A stretch of 10,434 nucleotides of DNA from contig JBAZCJ010000039.1 of the NCBI GenBank assembly GCA_041671005.1, forward strand, positions 1-10,434, in the 5' to 3' direction. Position numbers and translations under genes: made by a program. This stretch comes from JACRPI01 sp041671005. Lineage in GTDB: Archaea > Nanobdellota > Nanobdellia > Woesearchaeales > DSVV01. Positions 1 through 5,994 of this stretch are shown here, one piece after another. Under the pieces are notes generated by a model, which searched no databases, was not told the origin of the DNA, and saw only the letters and a list, made by a program, of their open reading frames with translations. Position 1 is the stretch's first letter; each line of letters opens with the position of its first letter.

Positions 1-110
1 TCACTGATTAAATCACAGGAATTTGAAACAATTGCTCCTCTATATGCAGAAAAACTGCATGCACTAACACTGAGTAATACAAATACCAAAAATATGAACA
101 TTTTTTTCAT
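1..110 (-). CDS. Exported protein of unknown function, N-terminal fragment (cut by window edge)
   Basis: A start codon at 110 (minus) opens a frame that runs off the left edge after 36 complete codons. The product starts MKKMFIFLVFVLLSVSAC, a classic export signal: two lysines, a hydrophobic core of about 12 residues, then small residues. V-S-A-C at 15-18 fits a lipobox, so it may be a lipoprotein; cleavage near S-F-S-A (18-22) by signal peptidase I is an alternative. Support for a real gene is the AAGGTGG Shine-Dalgarno match six bases before the ATG and a TATA-like box further upstream. It is divergent from eS1, with 103 bases between the start codons. The mature part is too short (from about A22: Y-R-G-A-I-V-S-N-S-C-D) to name a family. 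An open frame on the plus strand across the same bases has neither a start nor a signal of this quality. Confidence 0.72.
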   Translation of the reverse strand, partial: MKKMFIFLVFVLLSVSACSFSAYRGAIVSNSCDLIS

Positions 111-116
111 AATAAA

Positions 117-123
117 CCACCTT
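117..123 (-). promoter_or_regulatory. Shine-Dalgarno site of the left-edge exported-protein gene
   Basis: AAGGTGG on the minus strand contains AGGTG, complementary to the CACCU near the 3' end of archaeal 16S rRNA. It ends six bases before the ATG at 110. It is the only convincing Shine-Dalgarno site found before a start codon in this window, and it supports both the gene and its start. Confidence 0.7.
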
Positions 124-146
124 CCCCTGTTTTCTATATTACCCTC

Positions 147-154
147 TATAAAAA
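147..154 (-). promoter_or_regulatory. TATA-like box of the left-edge exported-protein gene
   Basis: TTTTTATA on the minus strand, centred about 40 bases before the ATG at 110. With the usual archaeal distance of 25-27 bases to the transcription start, transcription would begin near 124. The leader would be about 14 bases and would include the AAGGTGG site. TA-rich alternatives nearby (around 133-140) cannot be excluded. Confidence 0.5.
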
Positions 155-183
155 GATTATGTTTTTCTTAAAAAAACACAAGG

Positions 184-191
184 TTTATAAA
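184..191 (+). promoter_or_regulatory. TATA box of the eS1 gene (leaderless spacing)
   Basis: TTTATAAA, centred 26.5 bases before the A of the eS1 start codon at 214. Archaeal TBP/TFB promoters initiate about 25-27 bases downstream of the TATA centre, so the transcript should start at or next to the ATG. No Shine-Dalgarno sequence lies in between, which agrees with a leaderless mRNA. Confidence 0.72.
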
Positions 192-213
192 TTAGCAGTT
201 AATTCAAACAAGT

Positions 214-948
214 ATGGCTGAAGAAAAAGAATCAAAAAAACCAATCGTTAAGAAAAAAGCACCTTTATCAAAAAAGAAAAAGCTTTGGTTTCAAATTCTT
301 GCACCTGAAGTTTTTGGAAAAGCTGTTATTGGAGAAACTCTCGTAGAAGAATCCAAAAATATGGTTGGCAAAACTGTTCAACTCAGTCTCATGAATCTCA
401 CAGGAGACATGAAAAAACAAAATGTTAATGTCACATTCAGAATCAATACTGTTACTGAAGGCAAAGGCCAATGCACTGTTATTTCTTATGATATTGCACC
501 AGCATCTATCAAACGATTGGTGCGAAGAGGCCGTATGCGTATTGATGCATCATTTATCTGCCAAACCAAAGATGGCGTTAAAATAAGAATTAAACCATTT
601 TTACTTACAGCATATGAAACAAAACGATCTATTCTTTCATCCATCAGAAAATATGCAATTGCATTTATTGCAACATATGTTTCAAAATACGATTATGACA
701 CAGTATTAAAAGATGTTATCAGCGGAAGACTTCAATCAGGAGTCAAAGAATCTGTTCATTGTATTTATCCTATAAAAATAAGTGAAATTAGAGTTCTCAA
801 CATGGAAAAGGAAACTGCTGTTGTTACAGTACAACCACATCCATCAATGGATGTTGAAGCAATTATACAAAAAGGTTCACAAAAACGAGCCCCTCGACCA
901 CGACCACAAAGAACTGAAGAACCTAAACCAGAAGAACCAGCTCAGTGA
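214..948 (+). CDS. rps3ae: 30S ribosomal protein eS1 (S3Ae)
   Basis: Structural protein of the small ribosomal subunit, of the eS1/S3Ae family found in archaea and eukaryotes but not bacteria. The 244-residue product starts with a lysine-rich basic tail (1-24), followed by K-L-W-F-Q-I-L-A-P at about 23-31 and G-E-T-L-V-E at about 40-45. The N-terminal region is typical of the family. The central part has basic patches such as S-I-K-R-L-V-R-R-G-R-M-R (98-109), suited to rRNA contact. The C-terminus (after about 222) is a proline-, arginine- and glutamate-rich tail, probably disordered. Length is slightly above the usual 200-220 residues because of these tails. The start is fixed by the TATA box 26.5 bases upstream. 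The gene is transcribed alone, divergent from the exported-protein gene and converging on bud32, whose stop codon it overlaps. Confidence 0.95.
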   Translation: MAEEKESKKPIVKKKAPLSKKKKLWFQILAPEVFGKAVIGETLVEESKNMVGKTVQLSLMNLTGDMKKQNVNVTFRINTVTEGKGQCTVISYDIAPASIKRLVRRGRMRIDASFICQTKDGVKIRIKPFLLTAYETKRSILSSIRKYAIAFIATYVSKYDYDTVLKDVISGRLQSGVKESVHCIYPIKISEIRVLNMEKETAVVTVQPHPSMDVEAIIQKGSQKRAPRPRPQRTEEPKPEEPAQ

Positions 949-1532
949 ATTTTATTTCTTCCTCTTTTTTCCACTTGTTCTAATCTTATTAGGACATCTT
1001 TATCAGCATATGCATCTTTTATTTTTTCAAATATTTGGTTACTAATTGTATGATGTTTACTTTCCAATGCTTGACCTAAAAGATGAAGATCCACTGCTTT
1101 ATCTTCAATTTTTTCTGAGAAAAAACTTAATCCAAAATCAATAAAATATATTTTACCAGTTAAAATCATATTTGAGGTTGTCAAATCCCCATGAATTACT
1201 CCTGCATCATGCATTTTTTTAATTTTTTTCCCAATTTCTGCACTTATACTCTTGATATTCTGGGATTCTAATACTTCACTTAATCTATTCCCATTAATGT
1301 ACTCTATTTCCAGTACATGATTATTATCTCCCCTAATTAGTTTGGGTGTAAAACCTAATGGCTCTAGTTTACTCAAAACTTTTGCTTCTCTTCTAGTCCT
1401 AAAAGTTCTTATTTTTTTATCTAACTCTTCGATCCGATACGATTTTGGCACACGTTCTTTTATGACAATATTTCTTTTTTTGTCTAAAGTTAATACTGCT
1501 TCTGCACCAATTGAAAGGATATTTTTCTTCAT
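942..1532 (-). CDS. bud32: Bud32, atypical small serine/threonine kinase of the KEOPS complex
   Basis: Bud32 is the kinase/ATPase subunit of KEOPS, which works with Kae1 to make the t6A modification at position 37 of tRNAs reading ANN codons. All core motifs are visible in the 196 residues: the G-A-E-A nucleotide loop (9-12), lysine K25 in V-I-K-E-R, catalytic H-G-D-L-T-T-S-N (114-121; D116, N121) and the metal-binding D-F-G (132-134). Next comes E-D-K-A-V-D-L-H-L-L (143-152), typical of Bud32. The C-terminal R-L-E-Q-V-E-K-R-G-R matches the basic tail of the family. The small size and missing C-lobe extensions fit Bud32/PRPK rather than a RIO kinase. It stands alone here; in many euryarchaea it is fused to Kae1. 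It has its own promoter and overlaps the 3' end of eS1 by seven bases, tail to tail. Confidence 0.93.
   Translation of the reverse strand: MKKNILSIGAEAVLTLDKKRNIVIKERVPKSYRIEELDKKIRTFRTRREAKVLSKLEPLGFTPKLIRGDNNHVLEIEYINGNRLSEVLESQNIKSISAEIGKKIKKMHDAGVIHGDLTTSNMILTGKIYFIDFGLSFFSEKIEDKAVDLHLLGQALESKHHTISNQIFEKIKDAYADKDVLIRLEQVEKRGRNKIH
951..972 (+). terminator. Pyrimidine tract, probable eS1 terminator
   Basis: Just after the eS1 stop codon the plus strand is a nearly pure pyrimidine tract ending in six T (965-970). Archaeal RNA polymerase commonly terminates at such T-rich tracts without a hairpin. It lies inside the 3' end of bud32, where the other strand encodes a lysine- and arginine-rich tail, so part of the composition may reflect coding. 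Confidence 0.45.
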
Positions 1533-1537
1533 ATTGT

Positions 1538-1555
1538 AAAAAAAGAAGAAGAAGG
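1538..1555 (-). terminator. T-rich pyrimidine tract between thpR and bud32
   Basis: On the minus strand this is an 18-base pure pyrimidine run ending in seven T (1538-1544), six bases before the bud32 start codon. It lies downstream of the thpR stop codon (1585) and could end the CNNM-thpR transcript. It sits between the bud32 TATA-like box and its start codon, so it is also part of the bud32 core promoter. Confidence 0.5.
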
Positions 1556-1563
1556 TTAAAAAT
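1556..1563 (-). promoter_or_regulatory. TATA-like box of bud32 (leaderless spacing)
   Basis: ATTTTTAA on the minus strand, centred 27.5 bases before the bud32 start codon. The match to the TATA consensus is weaker than at the neighbouring genes, but the spacing is right and no Shine-Dalgarno sequence precedes the ATG, so a leaderless transcript is likely. Confidence 0.5.
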
Positions 1564-1584
1564 GTTTTTGCTTATTTACCCTGT

Positions 1585-2106
1585 TTACACTGCATGAAAT
1601 TTTTTAAGGTTGGAATATTCTGGACCAGTTAGAAGCAATACACTTTGTTTTACTTCAAATGATTTACAGATAAATGTTCCAAAATCAAGAGAATTATATT
1701 TTTCAATGAATCCTTTAAGGTCAACCTTTTCTTTTATTCTTGCAATAGTCAAATGTGCTGTAAAATCTTCTTTTTTAAACTCTTTTTTTAATAATTCATT
1801 TATTTGTTGACTTAATGATTTTAAACCTGGACTATCACACCCTACCCACAATACTTTGGGATTCCTTCTATTTGGAAAACACTCTATACCTTTCAAAGAA
1901 ACTGAAAAAGGTTTGAAAGAAATTGTTTGTAATTCTTGCTGCACCCTTACGGCAGTTTTTTCAGAAACCTCATCTAAAAATTTAAGAGTAATATGAAGAT
2001 CTTTTGGATTGATTGCTTTCAAATGTTTTAGTTTTAACTCTTCATACAACGGATTAAATTTTTTTTGAATTTCTTCAGGAATTTCAACTGCAATAAAACA
2101 TCTCAT
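1585..2106 (-). CDS. thpR: RNA 2',3'-cyclic phosphodiesterase (ThpR / LigT, 2H family)
   Basis: Member of the 2H phosphoesterase family, long called 2'-5' RNA ligase. Characterised members open 2',3'-cyclic phosphates on RNA to 2'-phosphomonoesters and can join tRNA halves by a 2'-5' linkage in vitro. The family start M-R-C-F-I-A-V-E-I-P is present, as are both catalytic H-x-T motifs: H38-I-T40 followed by L-K-F-L, and H118-L-T120 followed by I-A-R. The length of 173 residues is normal, and the protein should be cytoplasmic. The ATG overlaps the stop of the upstream CNNM-family gene in an ATGA, so the two are cotranscribed and translation is probably coupled; no Shine-Dalgarno sequence is obvious. 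The pairing with a membrane transporter-like gene has no evident functional logic. The exact RNA substrate in this organism is unknown. Confidence 0.93.
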   Translation of the reverse strand: MRCFIAVEIPEEIQKKFNPLYEELKLKHLKAINPKDLHITLKFLDEVSEKTAVRVQQELQTISFKPFSVSLKGIECFPNRRNPKVLWVGCDSPGLKSLSQQINELLKKEFKKEDFTAHLTIARIKEKVDLKGFIEKYNSLDFGTFICKSFEVKQSVLLLTGPEYSNLKKFHAV

Positions 2107-3344
2107 AGGTCTCGTTTCTCAACAAATATTTTAACTGGTTTTTTTTCTTCAACATCTCGAATAGTAAATGTTAACTCATTCCAGCGTACTTTTAATCCCT
2201 CTTGCCACTCTCGCTTCTTGATTGTTTCTAAAAACTGATTCAAATTTTTTATTGTATCATTCAGAGGAATCTTAATATTAAAAAATTTATTAATCTCTTT
2301 TATATCAGTATCTCCATGAACCAGAATCTTATTTCTATTTATTCTTTTCATTAATGTTGGAGAAATATCCTTTTCATCAAAAATATCTCCCACAATTTGC
2401 TCTAAAATATCTTCATGAGTCACAATCCCTTTCATATCATGCTTTTTGTTTATGACAACTGCCATATGTACATGCCGTGCCTGAAGTTCATTGAATAATG
2501 TACTAATAAGCTTTGTTTCATCAACAAACAATGGTTTTCGTGCAATGTTTTTCAAAGGAACATGAGGTTGATTTTCAACAATTGCTTCAAGAAGATCCTT
2601 CAAATAAATAATCCCAACAATATTTTCTTTGGTATTACTGTATACTGGAACTCTCGTATGCTCTCGCTTATTAATTTCTATAATCGCATTTTGTACTGTC
2701 ATGTTTTCATCAAGACTAAATATTTTCCTTTTGGGGGTCATGATTTCTTTAACATGGATCTGTTTGAACTCAAGCACACCTTCAATGAATTCCTTTTCTG
2801 TCATATTAAGATGTTTTTCTTTAACACCCATTTCTACAAGAGTTCGCAATTCAGATTCTGAAAACAACGGAGTTATTTTTGTTGCACCAAACATCTTTAG
2901 AAATACATTTGTCAGTTTTTCGAAAACGATTACTAAAGGATAAAAAAGATATATGAAAATCATACTAATTCTAGCCATAAATAAACTGATTTTATTTGCA
3001 TTACTTGTAGCATAACTTTTTGGGATAATTTCTCCAAATGTCAATAATATAAACGTCATGACTCCTGTTGCTATTCCTACCCCTGAAGAACCAAAATAGG
3101 ATGTTGCCATGACAGTTGCCAATGCAGAGGATAACGTATTAACAAGATTATTCCCTATAAGAATAGTAATAATAAATTGACGTGGTCTTTTTTTTAAATT
3201 TAGAAGTGTTTTTGCACCAGGGATATTTTGTTTTGCAAGTGTTTCTGCCTGTAATCTGCTGACTGCCATAAATGCGGATTCAGCACAAGAAAAGAATGCT
3301 GAAATACAGATAAGGACTACAAGTAAAATAATATCGAGGAGCAT
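2103..3344 (-). CDS. CNNM/CorC-family membrane protein with DUF21, paired CBS and C-terminal CorC_HlyC domains
   Basis: This 413-residue protein has the full CNNM/CorB/CorC layout. The DUF21 membrane domain (about 1-150) has hydrophobic segments near 4-26, 57-80, 88-112 and 121-143. It carries S15-x3-S19-x2-E22 and G-E-I-I-P-K (104-109; E105), which correspond to the conserved polar and acidic residues around the Mg2+ site in structurally known archaeal and bacterial relatives. A connecting helix (160-195) leads to a CBS pair: the first begins at I-M-T-P-K-R (201-206) and the second spans about 265-325. The C-terminal CorC_HlyC domain covers about 335-410. Family members export or regulate Mg2+, with the CBS pair sensing ATP-Mg; older annotations say hemolysin or cobalt efflux. 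It is first in an operon with thpR. The start is supported by a TATA box 26.5 bases upstream. Confidence 0.92.
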   Translation of the reverse strand: MLLDIILLVVLICISAFFSCAESAFMAVSRLQAETLAKQNIPGAKTLLNLKKRPRQFIITILIGNNLVNTLSSALATVMATSYFGSSGVGIATGVMTFILLTFGEIIPKSYATSNANKISLFMARISMIFIYLFYPLVIVFEKLTNVFLKMFGATKITPLFSESELRTLVEMGVKEKHLNMTEKEFIEGVLEFKQIHVKEIMTPKRKIFSLDENMTVQNAIIEINKREHTRVPVYSNTKENIVGIIYLKDLLEAIVENQPHVPLKNIARKPLFVDETKLISTLFNELQARHVHMAVVINKKHDMKGIVTHEDILEQIVGDIFDEKDISPTLMKRINRNKILVHGDTDIKEINKFFNIKIPLNDTIKNLNQFLETIKKREWQEGLKVRWNELTFTIRDVEEKKPVKIFVEKRDL

Positions 3345-3366
3345 AAAGTTAACAAGTATTACATGC

Positions 3367-3374
3367 TATATAAA
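3367..3374 (-). promoter_or_regulatory. TATA box of the CNNM-thpR operon (leaderless spacing)
   Basis: TTTATATA on the minus strand, centred 26.5 bases before the ATG at 3344. It lies only 16 bases from the TATA-like box of the divergent JAMM gene, so the two core promoters sit back to back and could compete for TBP/TFB binding. Confidence 0.72.
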
Positions 3375-3390
3375 AGTTGTGAAGGACATA

Positions 3391-3398
3391 TTTAAATA
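3391..3398 (+). promoter_or_regulatory. TATA box of the JAMM protease gene
   Basis: TTTAAATA on the plus strand. Its centre is 19.5 bases before the first ATG (3414) but 25.5 bases before the second in-frame ATG (3420). The second distance is close to that of the neighbouring leaderless genes and suggests initiation at 3420. Confidence 0.62.
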
Positions 3399-3413
3399 GG
3401 GCCAAGATTATGT

Positions 3414-3968
3414 ATGAGTATGAGAGGACAAATTGTTGAAGAGCCAGAAGAACATCCTATTTGGAAAGTTGTCAAGAAAACTGTTTTAATTATAATGGGA
3501 TTGTTTTTACTTTATCTTACAATTTCTTACATTGGCTTTGGCTCTGAAATTATTAACATTATTCATGGCCAATTGGCAAGTGAAAAAATACAACAGACAG
3601 ATAATTATTATTATTTCACATTGAACACAACAACAGTTATTTTTTCTAATGCCTTATATGAACAAATTTTATTACTTTATGAAACAAATCAACAACATGA
3701 ATTTATTGCCTGTCTTTATGGCACATATGAAAATGAAACATACACCCTTACTGAACTTGCAGTTCCTGAAATTTATTCTCAATCTGTGTTTAGAGTTGTT
3801 TCAGCTGGCTGTGATAAAGCATTAGTTACATTGCATAGTCATCCCTACAAACATTGTTTATTTTCTGATCAGGATATTATATCATACAATTCATTTGCTG
3901 CAGAAAATGATAACGGATTATATGCAATGATGTGTGAAGAAAACAGGTTTAACTGGATTGGATATTAA
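3414..3968 (+). CDS. Membrane-anchored JAMM (MPN+) zinc metalloprotease
   Basis: JAMM/MPN+ proteins are Zn2+ isopeptidases; characterised archaeal ones remove ubiquitin-like SAMPs, and others process peptides or sulfur-carrier proteins. The complete active-site signature is visible: E96 in H-E-F-I-A-C-L-Y-G, then H141-S-H143, seven residues, S151, two residues, D154. Unlike the usual soluble archaeal forms, it has an N-terminal hydrophobic segment (about 22-42) after a short lead-in with K18, K21 and K22. By the positive-inside rule the catalytic domain (about 65-184) would be outside the cytoplasm, though this is uncertain. At 184 residues the protein is compact and ends soon after the fold should close. 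The start may be M1 or, more likely from promoter spacing, M3 at 3420. It is monocistronic, divergent from the CNNM-thpR operon and convergent with the RSH gene. The substrate is unknown. Confidence 0.85.
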   Translation: MSMRGQIVEEPEEHPIWKVVKKTVLIIMGLFLLYLTISYIGFGSEIINIIHGQLASEKIQQTDNYYYFTLNTTTVIFSNALYEQILLLYETNQQHEFIACLYGTYENETYTLTELAVPEIYSQSVFRVVSAGCDKALVTLHSHPYKHCLFSDQDIISYNSFAAENDNGLYAMMCEENRFNWIGY

Positions 3969-3993
3969 TTTAATTTAATTATATTTATTCGTA
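3969..3993. other. 25-base AT-rich gap between the convergent JAMM and RSH genes
   Basis: The gap contains part of a short tandem TTAAT repeat (three units, 3965-3979, starting within the JAMM stop codon region). There is no hairpin and no long T run on either strand, so a terminator cannot be assigned with confidence. Confidence 0.4.
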
Positions 3994-5955
3994 TTAACTC
4001 ACTTTCACATCAAGAACATTTTTGACTTTCTTTAAAAAATTCTTTAATGCTGTCAACTGCAATTCATCCAACGCAGGGATTTTAATTTTAACAAGAACAT
4101 GGTTCCGCTTATTCTTTGAATGAATAGAAATGATACTGATTTTAAGCGTTGCAATAACACCCATGATTTCTGCAAGAACTCCTACTCGGTCTTCTAAAAC
4201 AATAAGAACTATTTTCTGACCCGCAGTCTCTTCTTTTGCCCAAGACACATGGACTTCTCCCATCTGATTTAATGCATAAATATTAGGACAATTTGATTTA
4301 TGAATTGTTATTTTTTTATCTTTAGTATAAAATCCTTTAATCGGATCATTCAATTTTGGGAAACAGCACTTTGAAACTTTAATGCCGCTTGCAGCAGGTT
4401 TGTTATCTATCAAAATATGTTTTGCAATAGCCGCATCACTCATTTCCTCTTCTTCTACCATGCCCTTTTTTGGATTATCTTCTGCGGTAATATTTAATGC
4501 TGCACGAATTTTTGACTTTGCTTTTTGCGTAATCACAAATTTCAACCACTGACGTGAAGGCACTCCATTCTTTTTCAAAATAACTTCTACAATATCTCCA
4601 GATTTTAACGTAGCGTCAAGAGGAACAATAACTCCATTCACTTTTGCTTGTGAGCAATTATCTCCAATATTTGTATGAACCATATATGCAAAATCAACAG
4701 GTGTTGCCTTCACTGGTAATGAGATTGGATCTCCTTTTGGAGTAAAAACAACTATCTCGTCTTGAAACAAATCTACTTTTAAAGATTCAACAAAATCTTT
4801 TGCATCTTCAGACTCCATTTTCCATTCAATAATCTGTTTTAACCATGCAATACGTTTATCGAATATTCTGTCTTTATTTGAACCAGTATAACGCCAATGT
4901 GCGGCAATACCTTCTTCTGCTTCTTGATGCATAGGTTCTGTTCTAATCTGGACTTCAAGGATTTTACCATAATTACTCATAACAGTTGTATGAAGGCTTT
5001 GATACCCATTTGATTTAGGTACAGAAATGTAATCTTTAAATCGATGAGGCATTGGTTTCCAAATGTCGTGCACAATGCCTAACGCAGCATAACAATCAGG
5101 AATTGTTTTTGTAATTATTCTTAAAGCAATCAAATCGTAAATTTGTTCAAGATCAATTTTTTTCTTTTGCATTTTTTTATAAATACTGTAAAAATATTTT
5201 GCACGACCTGTTACTTTTGCATGGATTCCTTTTTGCTCTAATGTTTTCTGCAATTCTGCAATAATTTTTTCTGTTACTTGTTCTCGCTCTTCTCTTTTTT
5301 CAGATATTTTTTCTGTTAAAAATTTATATGATTCAGGATATAGATAACGCAATGCTAAATCTTCTAATTCTCCCCTAACTCTAAATATACCTAACTTATG
5401 TGCAATAGGTGCATAAATGTTCAATGCTTCTTCTGAAACACGCTTTTGCTTTTCAGGAGAACACATCTTAAGAGTATCCATATTATGAAGACGATCTGCC
5501 AACTTGATAAGAATAACTCGAATATCTTTTATTGTTGCTAAAAGAACTTTTCTGATATTTTCAGTTGTATAATCCTGCTTTGATTCAAAATGAATCGCAT
5601 CTATTTTTGTCACACCTTCTACTAATGTTGCTATCTCATCCCCAAATTCTTTTTGAATGTCCTGGGGTTTAACAGTTGTATCTTCTACAACATCATGCAA
5701 TAATGCTGCACAGATTGTTGCAGAATCTGCTTTTAACGATAAAAGGATTTTGGCAACTTCAATAGGATGAACAATATATTCTTCCCCAGTTTCACGCTTT
5801 TGACCTTTATGTGCATTATACGCAAATTCAAGTGCTTTTTTTATCAAACGCAACTGCGCTTTTGGATTGTACTGTTTTATTTTAATAGAAAGTTCTTCGT
5901 AAACTTTTTCTATGTCGACTTCTGTTATTAGTTTAGAACTTTCTGTATCCGCCAT
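3994..5955 (-). CDS. RelA/SpoT homologue (RSH), predicted bifunctional (p)ppGpp synthetase/hydrolase
   Basis: Long RSH enzymes make and degrade the alarmone (p)ppGpp. The HD hydrolase domain (about 30-200) keeps R54, H63, H87-D88, E91-D92, D154 and N158, the residues required in characterised Rel proteins. The synthetase domain (about 230-360) has G250-R251, D274 in Y-D-L-I-A-L-R, Y318 in N-G-Y-Q-S-L-H-T and E334-x-Q336. R-F-K-D at 305-308 is the RxKD signature of bifunctional enzymes, against ExDD in synthesis-only RelA. Regulatory parts follow: TGS (about 399-461), a CC-type zinc-finger region (C530, C531, H552, C556) and ACT (about 580-653). At 653 residues it is about 70-90 shorter than typical bacterial RSH, mostly lost from the helical domain between TGS and zinc finger. 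Long RSH proteins are rare in archaea, so ancestral transfer from bacteria is likely. It has its own TATA box and no Shine-Dalgarno sequence. Confidence 0.95.
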   Translation of the reverse strand: MADTESSKLITEVDIEKVYEELSIKIKQYNPKAQLRLIKKALEFAYNAHKGQKRETGEEYIVHPIEVAKILLSLKADSATICAALLHDVVEDTTVKPQDIQKEFGDEIATLVEGVTKIDAIHFESKQDYTTENIRKVLLATIKDIRVILIKLADRLHNMDTLKMCSPEKQKRVSEEALNIYAPIAHKLGIFRVRGELEDLALRYLYPESYKFLTEKISEKREEREQVTEKIIAELQKTLEQKGIHAKVTGRAKYFYSIYKKMQKKKIDLEQIYDLIALRIITKTIPDCYAALGIVHDIWKPMPHRFKDYISVPKSNGYQSLHTTVMSNYGKILEVQIRTEPMHQEAEEGIAAHWRYTGSNKDRIFDKRIAWLKQIIEWKMESEDAKDFVESLKVDLFQDEIVVFTPKGDPISLPVKATPVDFAYMVHTNIGDNCSQAKVNGVIVPLDATLKSGDIVEVILKKNGVPSRQWLKFVITQKAKSKIRAALNITAEDNPKKGMVEEEEMSDAAIAKHILIDNKPAASGIKVSKCCFPKLNDPIKGFYTKDKKITIHKSNCPNIYALNQMGEVHVSWAKEETAGQKIVLIVLEDRVGVLAEIMGVIATLKISIISIHSKNKRNHVLVKIKIPALDELQLTALKNFLKKVKNVLDVKVS

Positions 5956-5967
5956 AAAAGTATGGAT

Positions 5968-5977
5968 AAAAAAAGAG
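5968..5977 (-). terminator. T-run between the transglycosylase-like gene and rsh
   Basis: CTCTTTTTTT on the minus strand, lying after the stop codon at 5995 of the upstream secreted-protein gene. It may end that transcript. It sits between the rsh TATA box and the rsh start codon, the same arrangement as at bud32. Confidence 0.5.
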
Positions 5978-5985
5978 TATATAAA
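5978..5985 (-). promoter_or_regulatory. TATA box of rsh (leaderless spacing)
   Basis: TTTATATA on the minus strand, centred 26.5 bases before the rsh ATG at 5955. The whole promoter fits in the 39-base gap to the preceding gene. It indicates that rsh is transcribed independently of the secreted-protein cluster. Confidence 0.72.
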
Positions 5986-5994
5986 TATGTGGGT

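Noticed and set aside
44..60. Inverted repeat ATGCAG-AAAAA-CTGCAT, possible hairpin terminator or operator
   Set aside because: It lies within the signal-peptide coding region of the left-edge gene and has no T run after it on either strand. A six-base stem in AT-rich DNA is easily coincidental.
1..171. Open reading frame on the plus strand from the left edge, as the end of an upstream gene
   Set aside because: It has no recognisable protein features. The minus strand over the same bases has a signal peptide, a Shine-Dalgarno site and a TATA-like box, so the plus frame is probably the shadow.
782..1045. Plus-strand frame of 87 codons crossing the eS1/bud32 junction
   Set aside because: It overlaps two well-supported genes, has low-complexity hydrophobic content typical of reading antisense to bud32, and has no initiation signal.
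2562..2943. Overlapping plus-strand frames inside the CNNM-family gene
   Set aside because: They are antisense shadows of a gene with clear domain structure and show no family similarity or start signals.
3965..3979. Tandem TTAAT repeat as a regulatory or mobile-element repeat
   Set aside because: Only three five-base units in an AT-rich gap between convergent genes; there are no flanking duplications and no second copy in the window.
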